This document shows positions 1 to 8,001 of a DNA stretch of 64,000 nucleotides, piece by piece. The translations under genes were made by a program, and so were the position numbers. Position 1 is the first letter of the stretch. Every line of letters begins with the position of its first letter. The stretch spans positions 1-64,000 of the forward strand of contig NZ_CP126997.1 of the NCBI RefSeq assembly GCF_030252425.1, given 5' to 3'. The DNA comes from Acidisoma sp. PAMC 29798 (GTDB lineage: Bacteria > Pseudomonadota > Alphaproteobacteria > Acetobacterales > Acetobacteraceae). Under the pieces are notes generated by a model. It was not told the origin of the DNA. It searched no databases and worked only from the letters and a program-made list of their open reading frames with translations.

Positions 1-2932
1 GCCAGGCCAACGTCGAGTGCGCCAACCTCAAGATGTCGCTCCTCGCGCGGGAGCGCGGATCGAAACCAGCTGGGATCAGACTGTCCTTAGTCACACCACT
101 GGTCGCTCCTCGCGCGGGAGCGCGGATCGAAACCAATAGTGGGTCTCCCACCTGTCTGCAAAATCTTGTCGCTCCTCGCGCGGGAGCGCGGATCGAAACC
201 ATCCGCAATGAGCCATGCAAGTGCATCCCGCACGTCGCTCCTCGCGCGGGAGCGCGGATCGAAACCGTTCGGAAGGGTTATACCATTCGTGCAGCCTGAG
301 TCGCTCCTCGCGCGGGAGCGCGGATCGAAACTCACCCGGGAACATGATCGGCATGACTACCCCGCGTCGCTCCTCGCGCGGGAGCGCGGATCGAAACGCA
401 TCAAGTGAATACCAAACCATCGGCTTGATGTCGTCGCTCCTCGCGCGGGAGCGCGGATCGAAACGCCTCATGATCGGCGAGGAGCGACATCTGCGCCTTG
501 TCGCTCCTCGCGCGGGAGCGCGGATCGAAACGAGCGCGGTGTATTGGACATCGCTGGGGCAGTTGTCGCTCCTCGCGCGGGAGCGCGGATCGAAACTGTG
601 CCCAGACCCGCACCCCAGCCCTCGGTGGCCGTCGCTCCTCGCGCGGGAGCGCGGATCGAAACCCACCTTCGGCCACGGTTGGATCATTCGCCTCATGTCG
701 CTCCTCGCGCGGGAGCGCGGATCGAAACGACGCTGCGGTCAATCAAGGCGCTGGCACGGCGGGTCGCTCCTCGCGCGGGAGCGCGGATCGAAACTAGGCC
801 TTGACCAAGCGTGAACTTGTAGCCGGGCGTCGCTCCTCGCGCGGGAGCGCGGATCGAAACATGTCGCCGATCGTCTGAACAATTTGCGTCTTGAGTCGCT
901 CCTCGCGCGGGAGCGCGGATCGAAACAGGCCGGCGCGATCCTTTCCAGCAATTCTGCTCCGGTCGCTCCTCGCGCGGGAGCGCGGATCGAAACAGGTGAA
1001 GGAGGCGGTCGCGGCTGTCACGCGCAGTCGCTCCTCGCGCGGGAGCGCGGATCGAAACATCAAGGGCAGGTTCTTGTTCTGCATGTTGTTCGGTCGCTCC
1101 TCGCGCGGGAGCGCGGATCGAAACGAATGCTATCCTGCAGGGCGTCTTCTCAATCATCGTCGCTCCTCGCGCGGGAGCGCGGATCGAAACGTCAAGCGCA
1201 AGCCGCGCTCCCTCCTCGCCCGCAGTCGCTCCTCGCGCGGGAGCGCGGATCGAAACTGTCAGGCCAACATCCAGTGCGCCAACCTCAAGGTCGCTCCTCG
1301 CGCGGGAGCGCGGATCGAAACGCAATGGCCGGCAGTGCCGCGCTTCTCAGCGGTTGTCGCTCCTCGCGCGGGAGCGCGGATCGAAACAAAACCTGACGCG
1401 CGGCACGCAACAGTGGGTTAAGTCGCTCCTCGCGCGGGAGCGCGGATCGAAACATCGGCGCGGCCTACGATGCGGATTTCTGCCACGTCGCTCCTCGCGC
1501 GGGAGCGCGGATCGAAACCATGACAATGCGAAAGAGCATCTTGATAGGCTTTGTCGCTCCTCGCGCGGGAGCGCGGATCGAAACGGCGCTTCGCCTCGAT
1601 CGCCGAGGCCGAGGCTCGTCGCTCCTCGCGCGGGAGCGCGGATCGAAACTTTGATGCCGGCAGACGAGGGCGCGGGTCCGCCGTCGCTCCTCGCGCGGGA
1701 GCGCGGATCGAAACGCCGGTGGTGTCGATCACCAGTATAAACGACGTGTCGCTCCTCGCGCGGGAGCGCGGATCGAAACAAACCGGGCTGGTGGTGCCAG
1801 GACTGCAAGCGATGTCGCTCCTCGCGCGGGAGCGCGGATCGAAACATGCCCTCGGGCGGCACATACTCATATGCCTCGGGTCGCTCCTCGCGCGGGAGCG
1901 CGGATCGAAACTTCTGAAAACACGACTGCTCGCTCTTGGGCAGTAGTCGCTCCTCGCGCGGGAGCGCGGATCGAAACCCAAACCGCCCTCGCTCCAAATT
2001 TATGGCACGCGGTCGCTCCTCGCGCGGGAGCGCGGATCGAAACAGTCCGGCCGAGCTGCAAGGCGGCGTCGAGCAGGGGTCGCTCCTCGCGCGGGAGCGC
2101 GGATCGAAACGCGCCACGCCCGAGGCTGCCGAGACGTCGATGAGTCGCTCCTCGCGCGGGAGCGCGGATCGAAACCTTGGCAGCTCGACCGGACGCTATC
2201 AGCTCGTCGGTCGCTCCTCGCGCGGGAGCGCGGATCGAAACATGGGTACGGTGTCGCTTGCTGGCGCGGCGCAAGGGCGGTCGCTCCTCGCGCGGGAGCG
2301 CGGATCGAAACTTTAATGCGTTGAACCTTCCGATATACACAAGTGGTCGCTCCTCGCGCGGGAGCGCGGATCGAAACGGCATAGTCTACAACGAGGAGGG
2401 GCGCCAACGCCGTCGCTCCTCGCGCGGGAGCGCGGATCGAAACTCTACAACTTCATCTCTCCCCAACATCAAATTCCGTCGCTCCTCGCGCGGGAGCGCG
2501 GATCGAAACCTCAAACGCCAAGCGCAGCGTGTGAAGTGCCTGAGTCGCTCCTCGCGCGGGAGCGCGGATCGAAACGCCATCCTTGCGGACGTCTAGACCG
2601 AGGGCGTCGTCGCTCCTCGCGCGGGAGCGCGGATCGAAACTTGAACGCGGGGAGCGCGCCTCTGCGCCTCATGGTCGCTCCTCGCGCGGGAGCGCGGATC
2701 GAAACAGGACGTTGTCCACCGCGCCGATGCCGGTCGTGAGTCGCTCCTCGCGCGGGAGCGCGGATCGAAACATCCACACGATTACCATCTATTTCCGCCG
2801 TAACAGGTCGCTCCTCGCGCGGGAGCGCGGATCGAAACATGCAGGATCTGAGCATCGGCCTAGGCAAGGATGGTCGCTCCTCGCGCGGGAGCGCGGATCG
2901 AAACGTAAAGCACTGGCACGCGGCGCTATAGG
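1..2932 (+). CRISPR. Type I-C-like CRISPR array, leader-proximal segment
   Basis: The window opens inside a spacer (1-34). Then come 44 direct repeats of 32 bp, the first at 35-66 and the last at 2873-2904. Each starts GTCGCTCC and ends GGATCGAAAC, and I saw no variant copy. Spacers are 33-35 bp except one of 38 bp (2242-2279). Repeat bases 3-8 (CGCTCC) and 16-21 (GGAGCG) form a perfect 6-bp stem with a 7-nt loop, leaving an 11-nt 3' tag (CGGATCGAAAC), as expected for Cas5-processed type I-C crRNA. The GAAAC end implies left-to-right transcription, so the leader and cas genes should lie left of position 1. Type I-C is inferred from the repeat only; no cas gene is visible. Confidence 0.97.
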
Positions 2933-4343
2933 GATCGTGTCCCGGGGCGTGGTGTAGGAAGGTGTTCTTGAGCAGCGTTGGCTGCTTTGTTCAGCCGACC
3001 AGTGCTGGCATGCTGACGATGGTATCATCGCTCAGTGGCGCGATGGTTTCCAGCGTCATGTAGCGAGCCCGTTGGACCGACCACTCATCATTCTGCTCCA
3101 ATAGCAGAGCGCCGATCAGTCTTGTGACAGCGGCTTCGTTGGGGAAGATGCCAACGACCTCGCTACGTCGTTTGATTTCCCCATTGAGACGCTCGAGCGG
3201 GTTGGTGCTGTGAAGTTTGGCGCGATGGGGCGGTGGGAACGCCATGTAGGCAAGGACGTCAGCCTCCGCCGCGTCCATCAGCCCGGCCAATTTCGGCACC
3301 CGTGGCCGCACTTGATCGGCGACATCACGCCACTGCTTGCTGGCGGCGGTCGCGTCGTCCTGAGCGAAGGCGGTGCCGACCCAGGCGGAGACAATGCGGC
3401 GCTGGGTCTTTCCGGCATAGGCCAAGGCATTGCGCATGAAATGCACACGGCATCTTTGCCAGGTGGCGCTGAGCACCTTGGTGATCGCCGTCTTCAGGCC
3501 CTCATGCGCATCGGAGATCACGAGCTTTACCCCGCGCAACCCGCGCCGTGTCAGCGACCGCAGGAACTCCGTCCAAAAGGGCTCCGCCTCGCTGTGCCCG
3601 ACCGTCATGCCCAACACTTCACGCCTGCCGTCGGTGTTGACGCCGACGGCGATGATGACGGCGACGGAGACGATGTGATGGTAGCGCCGGACTTTGACGT
3701 AGGTCGCATCGAGCCAGACGTATGGCCAGTCGCCTTCGATCGGGCGGGTGAGGAAGGCGTCGACACGCTCGTCGATCTCGCCGCAGAGCCGGGACACCTG
3801 ACTCTTACTGATGCCTTCCATCCCCATGGCCTTCACCAAATCATCGACCGATCGGGTGGAGACGCCCTGGATATAAGCCTCCTGAACGACCGCGGTCAGA
3901 GCCTTCTCGGCCATGCGGCGAGGCTCCAGGAAGGCCGGAAAATAGCTGCCGCGCCGGAGTTTGGGAATGCGAAGCTCAACCGTTCCCGCCCGTGTCTCCC
4001 AGTCGCGGTCGCGATATCCATTGCGCTGGTTGCGACGATCGGCGGTGCGCTCGCCAGGGGCTGCGCCGCAGAGACCCTCAGTCTCGAGCTGCATCAGCCG
4101 CTCGGCGGCGAAACCGATCATCTCGCGCAGGAATGTGGCGTCCGACCCCTTCTCCAAAAGAGCGCGAAGCGCGATCTTGTCCTCGGTCATCGTGGTGATC
4201 CTCAGGTTCAGGTTGTGTCTCGACAACCAACCCTACCCAAGATCACCGCGGTGGCCACTAACCGGCCTGCCTACGCCAGACTCTTGGCGGTCGCTCCGGC
4301 AGGCCAGTCAGCGGCCTCCTACACCACCACCTGGGACACGACC
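2933..4343 (-). mobile_element. IS256-family insertion sequence inside a CRISPR spacer
   Basis: The 1411-bp element is bounded by imperfect inverted repeats of about 27 bp: the left end begins GATCGTGTCCC and the right end, reverse-complemented, begins GGTCGTGTCCC. A perfect 9-bp target duplication CGCTATAGG lies at 2924-2932 and 4344-4352, the size expected for IS256. Removing the element and one duplicate restores a 35-bp spacer between two perfect repeats, so it inserted into a spacer and left the flanking repeats intact. Confidence 0.93.
2991..4190 (-). CDS. IS256-family (mutator-type) DDE transposase
   Basis: The 399-residue protein starts at [16 protein letters not shown] prefer this ATG to one 12 codons upstream because family members begin there and AGGAT precedes it. 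Recognisable features are a catalytic Asp in [10 protein letters not shown], a second in [10 protein letters not shown], and the signature [13 protein letters not shown] followed by VVGIFPNE, which carries the Glu. The length is normal for Transposase_mut (IS256) proteins and the frame is intact, so the copy could be active. A second copy survives only as a 5' stub at 6741-6933. Confidence 0.93.
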   Translation of the reverse strand: MTEDKIALRALLEKGSDATFLREMIGFAAERLMQLETEGLCGAAPGERTADRRNQRNGYRDRDWETRAGTVELRIPKLRRGSYFPAFLEPRRMAEKALTAVVQEAYIQGVSTRSVDDLVKAMGMEGISKSQVSRLCGEIDERVDAFLTRPIEGDWPYVWLDATYVKVRRYHHIVSVAVIIAVGVNTDGRREVLGMTVGHSEAEPFWTEFLRSLTRRGLRGVKLVISDAHEGLKTAITKVLSATWQRCRVHFMRNALAYAGKTQRRIVSAWVGTAFAQDDATAASKQWRDVADQVRPRVPKLAGLMDAAEADVLAYMAFPPPHRAKLHSTNPLERLNGEIKRRSEVVGIFPNEAAVTRLIGALLLEQNDEWSVQRARYMTLETIAPLSDDTIVSMPALVG

Positions 4344-5762
4344 CGCTATAGGTGGGCGTGTCGCTCCTCGCGCGGGAGCGCGGATCGAAACAAGACGGAG
4401 GTATCACGGCCACCAGTGGCCAAACGTCGCTCCTCGCGCGGGAGCGCGGATCGAAACAACGTCAATCAGAGCCTCATCCTGAGCAACGATGAGTCGCTCC
4501 TCGCGCGGGAGCGCGGATCGAAACATCACCACCACCCCATCTCGTAGGTCGCCAACGGTCGCTCCTCGCGCGGGAGCGCGGATCGAAACTTATGAAAGGA
4601 GACGCCTTTATAGCCACTGGTAGTCGCTCCTCGCGCGGGAGCGCGGATCGAAACGACCAGCAACCGCGCGGGTCGGCGCCAACCACAGTCGCTCCTCGCG
4701 CGGGAGCGCGGATCGAAACGCGCATAAGGGGCGCCACAAGTTCACCAGTGGCCGTCGCTCCTCGCGCGGGAGCGCGGATCGAAACACCGAATACCCCTTG
4801 CCGAAGCCTGAGGTCGCCAAGTCGCTCCTCGCGCGGGAGCGCGGATCGAAACCAGCTGAAGGGAAAGGATGCGGTGGCTGCGCTTGTCGCTCCTCGCGCG
4901 GGAGCGCGGATCGAAACGAGTAGCCGGTTCCAAACTCCTCTTGGGCATAGGCGTCGCTCCTCGCGCGGGAGCGCGGATCGAAACGGCGCGGCCTCGCGCA
5001 GTGCGCCGAGGAACGCGTGTCGCTCCTCGCGCGGGAGCGCGGATCGAAACACCATCTGCGCGCCAGGCGTGTAGGTCGTGATTGTCGCTCCTCGCGCGGG
5101 AGCGCGGATCGAAACGCGGATCTGCGCATAGGTGCGGATCTCGCGCGGCGTCGCTCCTCGCGCGGGAGCGCGGATCGAAACCCGTTCGCGCATCACCTGT
5201 GCGACTTCCCACCGCAGTCGCTCCTCGCGCGGGAGCGCGGATCGAAACGCGTTGTATTGGATGCGCGAAACGCCGACGAATCGTCGCTCCTCGCGCGGGA
5301 GCGCGGATCGAAACTTTTGCAGCTCGTCGCGGACAAGGATTCGCGTGCGTCGCTCCTCGCGCGGGAGCGCGGATCGAAACATCTCGACCCGCGTCGATCG
5401 GTTCCGACCGCCGGTCGCTCCTCGCGCGGGAGCGCGGATCGAAACATGCATGGGTCGGAGAGCAGAAGAGCGATTAATTGTCGCTCCTCGCGCGGGAGCG
5501 CGGATCGAAACCAGTAATGGGTCGCCCACATATTCGCAAAATCTTGTCGCTCCTCGCGCGGGAGCGCGGATCGAAACAGCATCTTGACCATCGTCTCGCT
5601 AGAAACAACGGGTCGCTCCTCGCGCGGGAGCGCGGATCGAAACACGGCGGAAGATGATTTCGATTGGTATCGATTTGTGTCGCTCCTCGCGCGGGAGCGC
5701 GGATCGAAACACCGACCGAGATGCACTCGCCGAACCCCAGCAGGCGTCGCTCCTCGCGCGGG
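4344..5762 (+). CRISPR. CRISPR array, distal segment, truncated by IS6
   Basis: The rest of the interrupted spacer (to 4359) is followed by 21 intact repeats (first 4360-4391, last 5679-5710), identical to those upstream, with spacers of 33-35 bp. A final repeat starts at 5746 and stops after 17 bases (5762), where the IS6 terminal inverted repeat begins. Distal repeats usually degenerate; none does here, so the true trailer end was probably deleted. Confidence 0.96.
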
Positions 5763-6740
5763 GGTTCTGTCAGGCCTCGCGCCATGAGCGGAAAGGTTGG
5801 ATGTCTCTGCCAAACGGGTAAACTGAGCGTTGGCCGATATGTAAGGACGCCCGGGAATGGATTGCGTTGACTGTGGCTCGTCGGCGGTGATTGAGCGCCG
5901 GGAGGTCACGGCACGAGGCTACCGGCGATACCGGTGCCGCGATTGCGGGCGGCAGTTCAACGAGCGCAGCGGTGGGGTGCTGAACCGCAGTTGCCTGCCG
6001 AGCGACATCATCGCCTTCGTGGTGTTCTGCCGGCTGCGCTACCGGCTGACGCTGCGGGACCTGAGCGAGATTATGGCGCTGCGCGGGATCGAGATAAGCC
6101 ATGAGACCGTCCGCGACTGGGAGGTGAAGCTGTTGCCCATCATGGGTGACGCGCTGCGCAAGCGGCGTCACGGGACCCGTCGCGCAGCCGGCGCCAGCTG
6201 GTATGTTGATGAAACCTATCTGAAGGTCCGCGGCCGATGGTGTTACCTCTACAGGGCAGTAGACCGAGACGGTAACCTGATCGACGCGATGCTGAGCGAG
6301 CATCGCGACATGCAGGCGGCCAAGGCCTTCTTCCGCTCGGCGCGGGCGACCATGGGCATTCGGCCGGACAGGATCACGACCGACGGTCATGGCTCCTACC
6401 CGAGAGCGATCCGAACTGTGCTGGGCAAGACCGTGCAGCACCGGACCAGCGTCTATCTGAATAATCGCCTTGAACAGGACCATCGCGGCATCAAGGGCAG
6501 GATCCGATGTATGCGGGGCTTCAAGAACCACGAAGCTGCCGAGCTCTTCTGCCGAGCACACGGGGAACTTCGCAATCTTCTTCGCCATCGTCGCCGTCAC
6601 AACCAGATCGTCTCCGCCTCTCACCGTCGCGCCCGCTTCGCCAAGGCAACGTGCATTGCGCTCACGATCATGCAGAACGCGTAGATCCTCGCGCGCGCCA
6701 CGCCTAACGTTAAATCACTGGCGGTATACCTGACAGAACC
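5763..6740 (+). mobile_element. IS6-family insertion sequence
   Basis: The element is 978 bp with terminal inverted repeats starting GGTTCTGTCAGG (5763-5774; reverse complement at 6729-6740). The flanking 8-mers (CGCGCGGG left, CTCCAGAA right) do not match, so the usual 8-bp duplication is missing. The element sits between a truncated CRISPR repeat and a truncated IS256, which points to an adjacent deletion after replicative transposition. Confidence 0.9.
5857..6684 (+). CDS. IS6-family DDE transposase with N-terminal zinc ribbon
   Basis: This is an intact 275-residue protein. The N-terminus has two Cys pairs (CVDC, CRDC) forming a zinc ribbon, followed by an HTH-like segment. The catalytic residues are visible as Asp in WYVDETYLKVRG, Asp in TTDGHGSYPRAI and Glu in NNRLEQDHRGIKGR, all typical of IS6/IS240 transposases. 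It fills most of the element, so this copy may still mobilise itself or drive cointegrates. Confidence 0.93.
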   Translation: MDCVDCGSSAVIERREVTARGYRRYRCRDCGRQFNERSGGVLNRSCLPSDIIAFVVFCRLRYRLTLRDLSEIMALRGIEISHETVRDWEVKLLPIMGDALRKRRHGTRRAAGASWYVDETYLKVRGRWCYLYRAVDRDGNLIDAMLSEHRDMQAAKAFFRSARATMGIRPDRITTDGHGSYPRAIRTVLGKTVQHRTSVYLNNRLEQDHRGIKGRIRCMRGFKNHEAAELFCRAHGELRNLLRHRRRHNQIVSASHRRARFAKATCIALTIMQNA

Positions 6741-6933
6741 CTCCAGAAGGGCGCGAAGCGCGATCTTGTCCTCGGTCATCGTGGTGATCTCCAGGTTCCG
6801 GTTGCGTCTCGACAACCCAACCCTACCCAAGATCACCGCGGTGGCCACTAACCGGCCTGCCTGCGCCAGACTCTTGGCGGTCGCTCCGGCAGGCCAGTCA
6901 GTGGCCTCCTACACCACGCCCCGGGACACGACC
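6741..6933 (-). mobile_element. Truncated second copy of the IS256-family element
   Basis: The sequence matches the right end of the element at 2933-4343, including its right inverted repeat (ending GGGACACGACC at 6933) and the first codons of its transposase ([14 protein letters not shown], minus strand, start at 6779). Everything left of 6741 was replaced by the IS6 element. The orientation is the same as in the intact copy. Confidence 0.88.
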
Positions 6934-6952
6934 ATTAAGCACAGGTCCTTGG

Positions 6953-7733
6953 GACACGATCTTCCATTTCGCGTCGCTCTCGCTTGTTGGCGAGAGCATG
7001 TGGCAGCCCTTCAAATATCTTCTCGAAAACGGAGTCAACGGTATCCGGCTGATCGAGGCCTGCGTCCGTCATGACGTGCCGCGAATCGTTCTGTCGTCGA
7101 CTACGAATCTGTTCGGCCCGCCCGACCGCATTCCTATCGATGAGAGTGCCACGATCAGCCCGCATTCGCCGTAAGGCGAACGCAAGCTCATGATCGAGCG
7201 GACCTTGCACTGGGCCCGGAAGATTAATGGACTTCGTAGCGCTTGCCTGCGTGATTCAACGCCGCCTGCTGCGATACGGATGGTCGTTTGGGTGAGGATC
7301 ACGACCCGGAGACGCATGTTATTCCGCTTACGATCGACGCGGTATTGGGGCGGCGTCCGCCACTCGCTTCCTTTGGCACAGATAACGAAATGCCGGATGG
7401 AACCTGCATCCGCGACTATGTTCATGTGACGGATCTGGCGGACGTTCATATGCGCGTCATCGACCAGCTTGATCACCGCAGAGTGGGTTACAATGTCGGC
7501 ACGGGGCGCGGATATTCGGTGATGGAAATCATCGCATCTGTGAGGCGTATTGCCGGGCGCCGTGTGCCGACACTCTTAGCAGAGCGTCGACTTGGTGATC
7601 CGGCCATATTGGTCACGGGTGCGGATCTGCTCCGCTCTTAAACAGGCTGGTCCCGAGGTTCATCGATCTCGACGCCATCGTCACCAGTGCCTTCTGCTGG
7701 CGCGAATGCCATTCGCATGGCTATGGGGCCAAA
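6953..7733 (+). pseudogene. Decayed galE-like NAD-dependent epimerase gene
   Basis: Three reading frames together give a UDP-glucose 4-epimerase-like C-terminal two thirds: IFHFASLSLVGESMWQPFKY, then SSTTNLFGPPDRIPIDES, then GEDHDPETHVIPLT and MPDGTCIRDYVHVTDLAD, then YNVGTGRGYSVMEII, ending FIDLDAIVTSAFCW. The Rossmann N-terminus is missing, cut where IS256 ends. A stop replaces the Tyr of the YGxxK active-site motif (TAA at 7171-7173), and frameshifts lie near 7252 and 7650. The gene is dead. It was probably a nucleotide-sugar gene linked to glycan synthesis. Confidence 0.85.
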
Positions 7734-8001
7734 AATACAAGGCATTCCGAGATGGTCGCATAATCACATTGAACCCGATCCAAATCAGGCGTTGGCTATT
7801 CCACGTCGAACGATACAATCGTCACCAGCGCGCTGTTCCGGTACTTACGCTCACCTTACTCTATGATACACTTTTCACTGTGCAACTGATATAGGCCGCA
7901 GCGTCTGAATCCAAGGCCGGTTTTCGTTGCTATGGAAAGCCATTCCAGGGCGGGAATCCGCCCTCCGATCATCCGAATTTTCACTAAGCCGGAGCCCCGC
8001 T
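7734..8001. other. Non-coding stretch upstream of the GHKL-TPR unit
   Basis: No credible gene is visible. The region must contain the promoter of the downstream two-gene unit, but I cannot single out -35/-10 boxes. The end of the galE remnant lies to the left. Confidence 0.4.

Noticed and set aside
465-499. A spacer containing GGAGCGAC, complementary to the first eight bases of the repeat
   Set aside because: It could form an extra hairpin in the precursor, but an 8-base match in one of 66 GC-rich spacers is not persuasive.
2991-2996. The idea that the array includes cas or adaptation genes inside the IS256 interval
   Set aside because: The only gene there is the IS256 transposase, and the interval is exactly bounded by IS ends and a target duplication.
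3210-4547. 445-codon open frame on the plus strand over the IS256 element
   Set aside because: It is the antisense shadow of the IS256 transposase and runs into CRISPR repeats; no family resemblance.
33-5909. Many long open frames across the CRISPR array on both strands, rich in repeated peptides such as SLLARERGSK, RSSRGSADRN or FDPRSRARSD
   Set aside because: They are translations of the 32-bp repeat in the different frames; the spacing of stops reflects spacer sequence, not coding selection.
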